Positions 42,069 through 50,581 of a DNA stretch of 64,000 bases are shown piece after piece (the first letter of the stretch is position 1; each line of letters starts with the position of its first letter). A model generated the notes under the pieces. The model was not told the DNA's origin, ran no database searches, and saw only the letters and a program-made list of their open reading frames with translations. The stretch lies in assembly GCA_964625575.1 (NCBI GenBank), contig CAZVBQ010000001.1, positions 310,001 to 374,000 of the forward strand. Reading direction: 5' to 3'. The position numbers and the translations under genes are program-made. Source of the stretch: UTCHB3 sp964625575 (GTDB lineage: Bacteria > Bacteroidota > Ignavibacteria > Ignavibacteriales > Ignavibacteriaceae).

Positions 42069-44210
42069 TTGCCTGACTCCATTTCGATGCTGATCTCCGG
42101 ATCATGGCTGTATTACGCGATTTTCGCGCTTTTGGTATCTATAATTGCTCTATTCTACTACAGGATCACCATCCCGGTGGTGTCACGGCCCAAGAGATAC
42201 TTCCTGCTCACGCTCCGCGGCTCGGTTCTTCTCGTGTTACTCCTCATGATGTTCAACCCCGTTCTCAACCTCGGATTTTCTACCGTCGAGAAACCGGTGA
42301 ATTACTTTTTCATTGACCACTCTGCTTCAATGAAATTCGATGACGGCACCGAGAGAACAGACGCCGTAAAAAAGTTCATGAACGATCTGGCAGCATCCCC
42401 TTTGGGAAACAACGCGGTTGTTCACACTTTTGCCGGTGATGTGGATACAGCACTGGTTAATTCGGCAGGAAAAATACCGGCCTTCGATGGTACACTGACC
42501 AACTTCGAATCAATCTTCAAATTCATTGCATCGAAAAAAACGGCGAACTACTCGGTTACCATAATTTCAGACGGGGTTATAACCGACGGTAGCGACCCCA
42601 TGCTGATCGCCGGGAAACCGGGCATGCCTGTTTTCACTGTGGCAATTGGCGACTCTGGTGCGAAGAAGGATATCGCGATCGAAAATGTTTCCTATAATGA
42701 GTACGTGATCAGGGGAAGCAAAACACCCATTTCGCCCACGATCAGTTTTGCCGGCTTCCCCGGCACCGAAGCAAAGGTTGAACTGCTTGAAGACGGCTCC
42801 GTGATAGCGTCAGAAACGACATCACTCGAGAATGACGGTACCACTTCCCTCCTTTTTAATTATGTCCCCAAAACCACGGGGATCAGGAAACTGGCGGTAA
42901 GGGTCCAGACTTTCCCTGAGGAAGCGAACAAGGCAAATAACTTTTTCCCCTTCTTCATAAATGTAACAGATAACCGTAAAAAAGTGCTTGTTCTCTCAGG
43001 CGCGCCCACACCCGATGTGGCTTTTGTTAAAAATGCCCTCTCCGGTGATTCAACAATTACGGTGAGATCAATGACATTTGATGCCTCAAACGTGCCGCTT
43101 GAGAAGGATATAAACAATTCGATTTTCGACAGTGCCGGAGTGCTTTACCTGATCAATTATCCCTCAACAGCAGTTCCAAACGAGGTGGCTGACAAGGTGC
43201 TGCAACTGATCTCCGACAGTAATATCCCTTTTTTCATACTGATCAATCAATATTCCGATCCCGGAAGACTCAGGAAAATTGAGCCTTATCTCCCCGTAAC
43301 AATCACTTCCGGTGCAGGTGTTGACTACGAGGGACAACCCGCGATGGCCGATGGAGTGGAACGTGATCCCATATTTTACTCATCCTCCCCCGGATCCGTG
43401 AAAGAGTGGGAAACGCTTCCCCCTGTTTACATCCCCAACCTCCGGGGCGTGGCAAGGCCTGAAAGCAAGGTGCTCGCCAAAGTCAGGTTGAACGGAAAGA
43501 CTCTCCCCGACCCACTGATAATCAGCCGAAATTTTGGATCGAAAAGGTCGCTCGCGATCATCGCTTCAGATATCTGGAAATGGAAGCTGAAAGCTAAAAA
43601 TGAAAAACTTTTTGACGATTTCCTTTTTAGCTCAGCGAAATGGCTCGGCGCGGTTAAAGACAGAAAGAAGTTCTCGGTTCGAACCAACAAGCGTTTCTAC
43701 TCGCGTAACGAGCAGGTTGAGTTCATCGCTGAAGTGTACAATGAATCTTTCGATCCCCTTTCTGACGCCGAAGTGCGGGTGGCGCTCAATTCACCGGCAG
43801 GGAAAACGGAATTCACCCTCTCACCCGCTGGCACGGGTGTTTATCTTGGAGTTTACAAACCTGAGCGCCCGGGAGATCACCTCTTCACCGCTACCGCCTC
43901 ACTCGACGGCAAACCGGTTGGCACCGATCAGGGTATTTTTAACGTGGGAGATATTGATATTGAAATGGTCGACCCATACACCAACCCCACACTTCTGCGT
44001 GACCTTTCATCGAACACCGGAGGCTCATTCTACACTTACAAAAATTACCTCCCCCTCTTCGAAGAATTGAAAAAATTCAATGAAGAAGCATCCCAAGCCA
44101 GAAAAGAGAATGTATCCCACCCGCTTTGGAACAATCCTTGGCTACTCGGTTTGCTTGTATTGCTCCTCTCAACAGAGTGGTTTTTTAGGAAAAGGGAAGG
44201 AATGTCTTAG
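42069..44210 (+). CDS. VWA-type membrane protein of unknown function (713 aa)
   Basis: This is a large membrane-anchored protein: two membrane helices near residues 13-33 and 45-63, a long extracytoplasmic or cytoplasmic middle with a VWA-like fold beginning at about 78, and a final membrane helix near 690-705. The MIDAS motif reads F-I-D-H-S-A-S-M near residues 79-86 with a later I-S-D-G-V-I-T-D near 165. The second half, about 560-660, has Ig-like beta sequence. Similar proteins in Bacteroidota are related to BatA/BatB-like VWA proteins, but the role is unknown. TTG start at 42069, SurE upstream, comF downstream with one-base overlap. Confidence 0.78.
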   Translation: MPDSISMLISGSWLYYAIFALLVSIIALFYYRITIPVVSRPKRYFLLTLRGSVLLVLLLMMFNPVLNLGFSTVEKPVNYFFIDHSASMKFDDGTERTDAVKKFMNDLAASPLGNNAVVHTFAGDVDTALVNSAGKIPAFDGTLTNFESIFKFIASKKTANYSVTIISDGVITDGSDPMLIAGKPGMPVFTVAIGDSGAKKDIAIENVSYNEYVIRGSKTPISPTISFAGFPGTEAKVELLEDGSVIASETTSLENDGTTSLLFNYVPKTTGIRKLAVRVQTFPEEANKANNFFPFFINVTDNRKKVLVLSGAPTPDVAFVKNALSGDSTITVRSMTFDASNVPLEKDINNSIFDSAGVLYLINYPSTAVPNEVADKVLQLISDSNIPFFILINQYSDPGRLRKIEPYLPVTITSGAGVDYEGQPAMADGVERDPIFYSSSPGSVKEWETLPPVYIPNLRGVARPESKVLAKVRLNGKTLPDPLIISRNFGSKRSLAIIASDIWKWKLKAKNEKLFDDFLFSSAKWLGAVKDRKKFSVRTNKRFYSRNEQVEFIAEVYNESFDPLSDAEVRVALNSPAGKTEFTLSPAGTGVYLGVYKPERPGDHLFTATASLDGKPVGTDQGIFNVGDIDIEMVDPYTNPTLLRDLSSNTGGSFYTYKNYLPLFEELKKFNEEASQARKENVSHPLWNNPWLLGLLVLLLSTEWFFRKREGMS

Positions 44211-44917
44211 TGTCCCGAAGTGCTGCCTCCGCTCTCGCTGATCTCCTCTCACCGAGGTTCTGTGTGCAGTGCGAAACAAGGCTCACAACTTCTGAAAGGT
44301 TTTTCTGTGAATCATGTCTAAGTAGAATTCCTGTTCTCCCGGAGGACGAACTCTCATCGATCTGTAACGATCACTTCCCGCAAGGTGAAATTGATAAAAT
44401 GATCACAATCAACGGGTTCGCCGAACTCTCCCCGCTAAGAGATCTGATCCATTCACTTAAATACCACGATCATTTTGAAATTGGCGAATATCTCGGTTCG
44501 CTTCTCGGAAAGCTGCAAAAACCGCTCTTCGATAAACTCCCGGTCGATTTGATCATCCCTGTCCCGCTCCATAAAATTCGTTTGGTTGAAAGAGGTTATA
44601 ACCAGTCGCTTGAAATTGCAAAAGGTCTCGCGCGTGTAGTTGGCGTTCCCATCGAAGACAAAGCAGCTTCGCGCTCAAAGGCGACACATCAACAGGTTGC
44701 TTCACATAACAGACGTGAACGGGAATTGAATATGAGGGGGGCTTTCAAGGTGGATCATCCCATCCGGATAGCCGGAAAGAACGTCCTCATTGTGGATGAT
44801 GTAATAACCACAGGCTCTACTGTAAGAACTTTAGCTGATGAACTGATGAGAGCCGGTGCCTCATCAGTTCATGCTGCATCAATTCTTGTGGTTTTCTCAC
44901 ATTTTATCGGGGGCTGA
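44210..44917 (+). CDS. comF: ComF-family phosphoribosyltransferase-like protein
   Basis: This 235-residue protein has an N-terminal zinc finger with cysteines 18, 21, 33 and 36 (C-V-Q-C and C-E-S-C) and a C-terminal PRTase domain with the PRPP loop VLIVDDVITTGST near residues 193-205. The E-R-G-Y-N-Q-S-L-E segment before it is characteristic of ComF. In naturally competent bacteria ComF supports DNA uptake; elsewhere its role is unclear. GTG start overlaps the previous stop by one base. The 3' end overlaps the convergent argS by 21 bases. Confidence 0.93.
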   Translation: MSRSAASALADLLSPRFCVQCETRLTTSERFFCESCLSRIPVLPEDELSSICNDHFPQGEIDKMITINGFAELSPLRDLIHSLKYHDHFEIGEYLGSLLGKLQKPLFDKLPVDLIIPVPLHKIRLVERGYNQSLEIAKGLARVVGVPIEDKAASRSKATHQQVASHNRRERELNMRGAFKVDHPIRIAGKNVLIVDDVITTGSTVRTLADELMRAGASSVHAASILVVFSHFIGG

Positions 44918-46525
44918 AACTCCGAGGATCGCGAGTCCGTTCGCCATTACAAGTTTAACGGCGTTCACTAAAGCCAAACGCGCCGATGCAAGTTTTTCTT
45001 CACTGCCGATGATCCTGCAAACGGTGTAAAACTTGTGGAAAGCCGCTGCCAGTTCTTCAAGATAAGCGCAAAGTACGACGGCATCGAGCACGCGCGCGGC
45101 ATTCTCAACTGCCTCGGGGAAGAACAGCAGTTTCTTTATTAAACGTTGCTCCTCATCCGTCATCAGCAGATTTAGATCAGAAATGGAGGCTTTAAGCCCT
45201 TCCTGGTCAGTCATCCTGATGATCGAGCATATCCTCGCGTGAGCGTATTGCAGATAAAAAACGGGATTCTCCTCAGAGTGTTTCACCGCGAGGTTCAGGT
45301 CAAAATTGAGATGGGTTGAGATAGCCCTCATGTTGAAGAAGTATCGCACCACGTCCGCCCCCACCCAGTCGATAAGCTCATCAAGCGTGATATAGTTTGC
45401 TTTGCGGGTCGACATTTTAACAGCCTTGCCGTCCTTTATGATCGTAACGAACTGGTGGATCATTACTTTCACCTTTTCGATATCGTATCCGAGCTCAGCG
45501 AGAGCGGCGAGAACATCGGGGTAAGTGGCGGTATGGTCTGAGCCGAAAAGGTCAACTATGAAATCGTATCCACGGTCAAATTTAGTGGCGTGATACGCGA
45601 TATCGGGAAGCCTGTAAGTTGGTTCACCGGTGTTCTTTACGATAACCTTGTCTTTTTCATTTCCAAGCTCTGAAAGTTTAAGCCAGACGGCTCCGTCCTT
45701 CTCGTAGCTTAGCCCTTTATCCTTGAAAGTGTCAAGCAGGGCTTTTATCTTGCCGTCATCGTAAAGCGAATTTTCATTAAAAAATATCTTGTGCTTTATC
45801 CCCAGCCTGCCAAGCGTCTTCGAAATATCCTCAAAGATAACCTTCTCCGCTTCCGCTTTGAATATCCCCTCGGGGTCTTCATTCTTCAGCGAGTCGCCAT
45901 GTTTTTCAAAAAGACCACGGGCGATGTCGGTTATGTATTCACCCTGATAATAGTCTTCGGGGAAGGGCTGAGCCTCACCCAGCAATTCAAAATAACGGAG
46001 CCTTACCGAATCACCAAGCACCCTCATTTGCCTGCCGGCATTATTGAAGTAGTACTCCCTGTCAACTTCATAACCAGTGGCTTCCAGAAGGTTTCCCATG
46101 GTGTCGCCACTTACTGCGTTTCTTCCGTGCCCGACTGTCAGCGGACCGGTAGGGTTGGCGGAGACAAACTCAATATTCGCCTTCTTCCCTTTGTTCGTGT
46201 CTGTTTTTCCGAAGTTTTTTCCTTCTTCAAGAATTGTAGCCACCTGTGAAGTGATGTGATCTTTTCTGAAGAAGAAATTAATGAAACCGGGACCCGCCAC
46301 TTCAATTTTCTCGATTATCGCGGGATCGTGGTTCAGTGAGTAGATAATCTCATGGGCAAGATCCCTGGGGTTCTTCTTCAACTGCTTCGCGAGTATCATC
46401 GCTATGTTCGTGGAATAGTCGCCGTGGGATTCATTTTTCGGTATTTCAAGACTGATTTCGGTATCCCCGGTGATACTGTACTTCTCACCAAGTGACATTA
46501 TAATGCCCAGAAGATATTTCTTCAA
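44897..46525 (-). CDS. argS: Arginyl-tRNA synthetase
   Basis: This 542-residue class I synthetase has the HIGH-type signature in NPTGPLTVGHGR near residue 110, an ArgRS N-terminal additional domain at 1-100 (K-N-E-S-H-G-D-Y-S-T-N-I-A), and a degenerate KMSKS at V-K-M-S-T-R near 383. The DALR anticodon-binding helical domain occupies the last 120 residues. TTG at 46525 is used as start because residues before the internal ATG (46498) continue the family N-terminus; the choice is not certain. It is last in the porQ-panD-LytR_C-rsfS-argS series. Confidence 0.94.
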   Translation of the reverse strand: MKKYLLGIIMSLGEKYSITGDTEISLEIPKNESHGDYSTNIAMILAKQLKKNPRDLAHEIIYSLNHDPAIIEKIEVAGPGFINFFFRKDHITSQVATILEEGKNFGKTDTNKGKKANIEFVSANPTGPLTVGHGRNAVSGDTMGNLLEATGYEVDREYYFNNAGRQMRVLGDSVRLRYFELLGEAQPFPEDYYQGEYITDIARGLFEKHGDSLKNEDPEGIFKAEAEKVIFEDISKTLGRLGIKHKIFFNENSLYDDGKIKALLDTFKDKGLSYEKDGAVWLKLSELGNEKDKVIVKNTGEPTYRLPDIAYHATKFDRGYDFIVDLFGSDHTATYPDVLAALAELGYDIEKVKVMIHQFVTIIKDGKAVKMSTRKANYITLDELIDWVGADVVRYFFNMRAISTHLNFDLNLAVKHSEENPVFYLQYAHARICSIIRMTDQEGLKASISDLNLLMTDEEQRLIKKLLFFPEAVENAARVLDAVVLCAYLEELAAAFHKFYTVCRIIGSEEKLASARLALVNAVKLVMANGLAILGVSAPDKM

Positions 46526-46558
46526 TTTACACTCCGTATTGAAAGAGTTGGTTGGAAA

Positions 46559-46936
46559 CTAATTGAGTGGATCAGAGAGTTCCTCGGTCGGAGCATCTCC
46601 CCACAATCTTTCGAGATTGTAGAATTGACGTGATTCATTCCTGAAGACGTGAACAACGATGTCTGAGAGATCAATAAGCACCCACGAAAGTGCCTTGAAT
46701 CCTTCCTTCTTCCATATCTTCACACCTTCTTCAGAAAGCTTCTTGTCGACGTTGTCAGCAATTGCTTTCACCTGCACATCCGACTCACCGCTGCAAATTA
46801 CAAACCAGTCAGCGATCGTTGTTATGCCCCTGAGGTCAAGAAGTTTGACATCAACACCCTTCTTCTCAAAAACTGCCTCTGTAATAATTTTAATTATCCT
46901 GTCCTGTTCAGGATCCCGTTTCAGTAATTCGCTCAT
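46559..46936 (-). CDS. rsfS: Ribosome silencing factor RsfS
   Basis: This 125-residue RsfS/Iojap protein binds ribosomal protein L14 and blocks subunit joining during starvation. Family marks are D-x-x-x-I-T-T-I-A-D-W-F-V-I-C-S-G near residues 40-55 and W-V-L-I-D-L-S-D-I-V-V-H-V-F near 88-101. It starts three bases after the LytR_C gene ends and precedes argS by 33 bases. Confidence 0.94.
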   Translation of the reverse strand: MSELLKRDPEQDRIIKIITEAVFEKKGVDVKLLDLRGITTIADWFVICSGESDVQVKAIADNVDKKLSEEGVKIWKKEGFKALSWVLIDLSDIVVHVFRNESRQFYNLERLWGDAPTEELSDPLN

Positions 46937-46939
46937 ATA

Positions 46940-47422
46940 TCAATTGTTAAATGGTTTTAAATTCTTGTAGTCCTTCCCGATTATCACTATAACATCGAGG
47001 AGGAAATCTTCGTTTATATTTTGTGAAACATTTTTCTTGGGGTTTACACCAAGGGCTTCAGCGGCTCTTACCGCGTTCTCGAGATTCCCCCGGTTGTCGA
47101 TAACCAGGGTCTCCTCGATATCAAAGGATGAGTAGTTCTCGGTATCAATTATGTCGAAGTTCTTCTTACGGAGGTATTCTGTCATCTTCTCACCCAGCCC
47201 TTTGATTCCGCATCCATTGTAGATTTTAACCTGGATCAGCCTTTGAACTCCCGGCGCCTGAGCCGTTTCAGCGACGTTTTTCTTACCAAACAGTTTGCCC
47301 GCTCCCGAGTATATAAAATATCCGAGAAGGACAACCAGGATGAATATGGAAATGTTCAGGAGTGTGTTCAGCGCGCCACCGGCACGCTTCTGCTCTTCGT
47401 CTTCTTTTTTAGCTTTGAACAA
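46940..47422 (-). CDS. LytR C-terminal-domain membrane protein
   Basis: This 160-residue protein has one membrane helix at about residues 20-42, then a short linker and a LytR_C domain at 65-155, recognised by V-K-I-Y-N-G-C-G-I-K-G-L and later V-I-V-I-I-G-K-D-Y. LytR_C domains accompany LytR-CpsA-Psr cell-wall ligases or stand alone as here; the separate domain's role is unclear. TTG start at 47422, followed by rsfS with a three-base gap. In many Bacteroidota the rsfS neighbourhood carries such a gene. Confidence 0.85.
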   Translation of the reverse strand: MFKAKKEDEEQKRAGGALNTLLNISIFILVVLLGYFIYSGAGKLFGKKNVAETAQAPGVQRLIQVKIYNGCGIKGLGEKMTEYLRKKNFDIIDTENYSSFDIEETLVIDNRGNLENAVRAAEALGVNPKKNVSQNINEDFLLDVIVIIGKDYKNLKPFNN

Positions 47423-47436
47423 TCAAAAGATTCTTT

Positions 47437-47952
47437 CTAATTGCCAAACCAGTCATCGTAATAAGAAGAACCCCAACCGCCTGAATACCGGGAGAAAGGG
47501 TTGCCATAGCCATAGTAGTTATTATACATTCCGGCAGGGATGTTCCTGTACTGAATTCGGATAACTGTGTCGTCCCACGGTTTGAAGTTTAGTTCAGCAC
47601 GGCTTATGTAAAGACCGTTGATATTGTCCTGAAAAGTCTTGCCAAGGGAGTTGTAGGGGGAGTACACCAATGATGCGTCAAGCCTTACATTCAAATTATC
47701 AGAGAATTTGTAGAACATGCTGTTTGTGTAAACAGTTGTCGCAATTCCGTGATCGCCGAATGTGGAATAAGAAGCGTCGAAAGAGTGCCTCATCGAAAAA
47801 TTTTCGGAATTGAAGAGATTGGTAAGAAAGTTACCACCCGACTCCTTCGCGTAAAGTCCATCCCTGACCTCCGGTTTTGTGAAGGGGTCTTTCTTGAACT
47901 GGGCGTTAACGCTTAAGGCGATGATCAACGTAAATAAAAATATCTTTCTCAT
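47437..47952 (-). CDS. Small exported protein of unknown function
   Basis: This 171-residue protein has a signal peptide (residues 1-17, cleavage after A-Q). The mature part is rich in Tyr, Phe, Asn, Ser and Gly and shows alternating strands consistent with a small outer-membrane beta protein. The C-terminal 25 residues are Tyr/Gly-rich (Y-N-N-Y-Y-G-Y-G). It lies between panD and the LytR_C gene with gaps of 30 and 14 bases. No family is recognised. Confidence 0.72.
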   Translation of the reverse strand: MRKIFLFTLIIALSVNAQFKKDPFTKPEVRDGLYAKESGGNFLTNLFNSENFSMRHSFDASYSTFGDHGIATTVYTNSMFYKFSDNLNVRLDASLVYSPYNSLGKTFQDNINGLYISRAELNFKPWDDTVIRIQYRNIPAGMYNNYYGYGNPFSRYSGGWGSSYYDDWFGN

Positions 47953-47982
47953 CTCATACTCCGGTGTTTTGCAGATTTCTCT

Positions 47983-48339
47983 CTAAAACATTCTGGTTAT
48001 CTTGTTCGAGTCATCAACGATCACAACTTTTGGCTTGTAATCTTTCAGTAAAGTGTCTTCCATCAGCGCGTAGGAAATTACAATTATCTTGTCACCAACG
48101 TAACCGAGCCTCGCGGCCGGTCCGTTAAGGCAGATTATCCCGGAGCCACGCTCACCGGGTATGGTATATGTTTCAAGACGGTTACCGTTGTTCACGTTAA
48201 CCACCTGCACTTTTTCATAAGGCAGAATATTAGCAGCGTCAAGAAGATCGGTATCCACGGTAAGGCTTCCCTCATAGTAGAGTTCTGAAGCTGTTACTGT
48301 AGGCCTTTGAATCTTCGATTTACACATTTCTCTTAACAT
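47983..48339 (-). CDS. panD: Aspartate 1-decarboxylase
   Basis: This is the pyruvoyl enzyme that makes beta-alanine for pantothenate and CoA. The self-cleavage site is Gly24-Ser25 in the segment Y-Y-E-G-S, giving the pyruvoyl chain. Start was set at ATG 48339, six codons inside the longer open frame, because the family begins M-L-R-E-M-C-K-S-K-I and GAGGAAA lies 11 bases upstream. Length 118 aa. It is 75 bases downstream of the porQ-like gene and has no other pantothenate genes nearby. Confidence 0.94.
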   Translation of the reverse strand: MLREMCKSKIQRPTVTASELYYEGSLTVDTDLLDAANILPYEKVQVVNVNNGNRLETYTIPGERGSGIICLNGPAARLGYVGDKIIVISYALMEDTLLKDYKPKVVIVDDSNKITRMF

Positions 48340-48414
48340 TAAGAGCGGTTTCCTCAAGAATAATTATAAAAAACTTCTAAAGATAATAATATCTTTTCAA
48401 AAAATATAGTTCCT

Positions 48415-49341
48415 TTACAGTTCGGTGCTTATACCGATTCTGTGAAGTGCCCCGATCTCACCGTAAGATGAGAATGCATAGTCGAAGATGTAACGGTCGA
48501 TCTTTATACCAAGTCCCGCGTTAAAACCGGCAAGACCCGCGAAATCCCCTACCTTCAGTTCTTTTCTCTTTTTGTTATCATAGCCAAGGCGAAGAGTCAG
48601 AACCTTGCTTAAATAGAATTCGGTACCAAAACTGAAATATTCAAATCTTTTAACAAAATCTCCCTGATCTTCATTTAGACGGTGAAAATCGAGGAAAAGT
48701 TTTACCGGGAGGTGTTCCATCTTCTTCGATACACCAACACTGAGATCCAATGGAAGTTTTTCGTTAACCCCGTTGTATGATGAGAGCTGTCCACCGGCAT
48801 TACTCATCGCGAAGCCTATGGTGATCAACTGAGCCGGAATAATATATTGCAGTCCAAGATCGAACGCCACGCCCGAAGAGCTGTATGACGCTATCGAAGA
48901 ATGGATCAGTTTAACATTCGCACCGTAATAAAAATTATCAGCAAGAACATTTGAATAACCCACAGTTAAAGCCAGTTCGTTTACTCCGTAAGTGCCCCCT
49001 TTGTTCCCGAACTCGTCATATTCAGAGAAAGTGCCGTAGTTGGCATAACGTACCGCTGCCGCGAATCGCCCGATACCTTCAAAATTTTTCGAGTATGCCA
49101 CTCCAAAAAAGTTGATGTCAAGCAGGTGTTTTACGAAGTTGGCCGAAAAAGGTGAACCTTCAAGCTGCCCAATCGCCGCGGGATTGTAGTTGATGACATT
49201 CACGTCACCCGAACCGGCGGTAAAACTTCCCGCGAGGGCGGCAGCCCTGGGGCTGATGTCAACTCTTAGAAATTCGTATGTGTTCTGGGCGTGCAGTGAA
49301 ACTGTGAAGATCGCGATTATTGAAAAGAGGATTCTTTTCAA
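48415..49341 (-). CDS. porQ: PorQ-like outer-membrane beta-barrel protein (type IX secretion)
   Basis: This 308-residue exported protein has a signal peptide at residues 1-18 (cleavage near LHAQN). The S-P-R-A-A-A-L-A-G-S segment at about 30-39, the N-P-A-A-I motif near 53, and alternating-strand barrel sequence through to a C-terminal I-G-I-S-T-E-L match the PorV/PorQ family that serves type IX secretion. PorQ rather than PorV is suggested by length and by the L-R-V-D-I-S-P start. The start is TTG at 49341 with GGAG upstream. The T9SS cargo in this window (16937-19846) fits an active system. Confidence 0.82.
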   Translation of the reverse strand: MKRILFSIIAIFTVSLHAQNTYEFLRVDISPRAAALAGSFTAGSGDVNVINYNPAAIGQLEGSPFSANFVKHLLDINFFGVAYSKNFEGIGRFAAAVRYANYGTFSEYDEFGNKGGTYGVNELALTVGYSNVLADNFYYGANVKLIHSSIASYSSSGVAFDLGLQYIIPAQLITIGFAMSNAGGQLSSYNGVNEKLPLDLSVGVSKKMEHLPVKLFLDFHRLNEDQGDFVKRFEYFSFGTEFYLSKVLTLRLGYDNKKRKELKVGDFAGLAGFNAGLGIKIDRYIFDYAFSSYGEIGALHRIGISTEL

Positions 49342-49372
49342 ATGTTTCTCCGGATAAATGATATATTAGTTC

Positions 49373-49380
49373 CAAATATA
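49373..49380 (-). promoter_or_regulatory. -7 box upstream of the porQ-panD-argS series
   Basis: TATATTTG on the minus strand lies 31 bases before the porQ-like start. The 250-base gap from 49342 to 49591 otherwise shows no structure I can name beyond a T/C-rich stretch leading to the rightward gene. Confidence 0.5.
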
Positions 49381-49591
49381 AGAATTTCAAAGTTCGTTTT
49401 CACTCCAATAATATTGCACTCACTTCCCCTCCCGGGCACAGGTTCACTTGTCTAAATGTAATAAATTCTCCCGTTATTGCCCCGTTCTGACCGTCATTTC
49501 TTTGATATCTCCTCTAATCGTCTTAAATTATATCCCATTTTTGTGATTATTGTACCCGTTCGCCAAGAACCCGAATCTTCCGGAATTAAAG

Positions 49592-50581
49592 ATGAAACCA
49601 AGCGTTAACCGGCTTACAAGAACGTTACTCCTTATCCTTTTGACCGGCCTCCTGGCTATATCACCCGCCCAGGAAAAAAACGGGCTCCGCAAAGTGGTGC
49701 TCGCGGTTCACTGGCAGCCACAGGCACAGTTCGCAGGGTACTACACGGCACTCACGAAAGGAATCTACAAGAAGTACGGACTCGATGTCACCATCCGCCA
49801 CACCGGTTTCAAAGACAACGCCATTGACCTGCTTAGATCGGGCGCGGCACACTTCATCACAAATTTTCTTTCAGGCTCCCTCGAAGAATATGAGAAGGGT
49901 CTCGATCTGAGACTCATCGCTCAAACATCAAGGAAATCTGCTCTTACCATCGCGGGACTTAAATCACGCGGTATCAGGCAACTCTCAGACCTGAACAACA
50001 AAAAGATCGCCATTTGGCAGGCGGGTTTCCGCGAACTCCCCCAGGCATTTCTTACGAAGTACGGCCTTAACTCAAAATTCGTACCTGTGCAGTCGACCGT
50101 AAATCTCTTCCTGCTCGGCGGGGTTGATGCTCAAGTGGTTATGGACTATAACGAGCTTAACAGCATTATTTTTTCAGGAGTTAAGGAGGAAGACCTTACC
50201 CTCTTCCGCATCGCGGAATATGGTCTGAATGTTCCCGAAGACGGAATTTACTGCGACGCCGGCTTCCTTGAAAAAAACCGTGATGTCTGTGAGAAATTCG
50301 TGAAAGCCACCATGGAAGGATGGATAGAAGCCTTCAACAACAAGGAAGAAACAGTTAACTACTGCGTGAAATTGAAGAGGAAAAACGGTCTCCAGGCCAA
50401 CTTCGCTCATCAAATGCGCATGCTGAAGGTAATGGAAGCCGTGATCCAACCGGAAGGTAACAAACTGAATGTTACTCTCGACCCTAATTCTTTCAAGGTG
50501 GCGATCCAGGTGCTGAAAGATGCCGGCAATATTAAAGGAAAGATCAAGTATGAAAACTTCTTCATGCCGGTGGTGAAATGA
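49592..50581 (+). CDS. NMT1/THI5-like periplasmic substrate-binding protein
   Basis: This is a periplasmic binding protein of about 329 residues. A signal peptide covers about residues 1-25. The mature part begins with H-W-x-P-Q-A-Q-F-A-G-Y-Y-x-A near residue 42, the opening signature of the NMT1/THI5 group, followed by G-L-D-V. I chose ATG at 49592 over the longer frame at 49550 because it places the signal peptide normally. No ABC permease or ATPase genes are next to it; instead its stop overlaps the start of a chemoreceptor (ATGA), suggesting it serves sensing as well as or instead of transport. Confidence 0.82.
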   Translation: MKPSVNRLTRTLLLILLTGLLAISPAQEKNGLRKVVLAVHWQPQAQFAGYYTALTKGIYKKYGLDVTIRHTGFKDNAIDLLRSGAAHFITNFLSGSLEEYEKGLDLRLIAQTSRKSALTIAGLKSRGIRQLSDLNNKKIAIWQAGFRELPQAFLTKYGLNSKFVPVQSTVNLFLLGGVDAQVVMDYNELNSIIFSGVKEEDLTLFRIAEYGLNVPEDGIYCDAGFLEKNRDVCEKFVKATMEGWIEAFNNKEETVNYCVKLKRKNGLQANFAHQMRMLKVMEAVIQPEGNKLNVTLDPNSFKVAIQVLKDAGNIKGKIKYENFFMPVVK

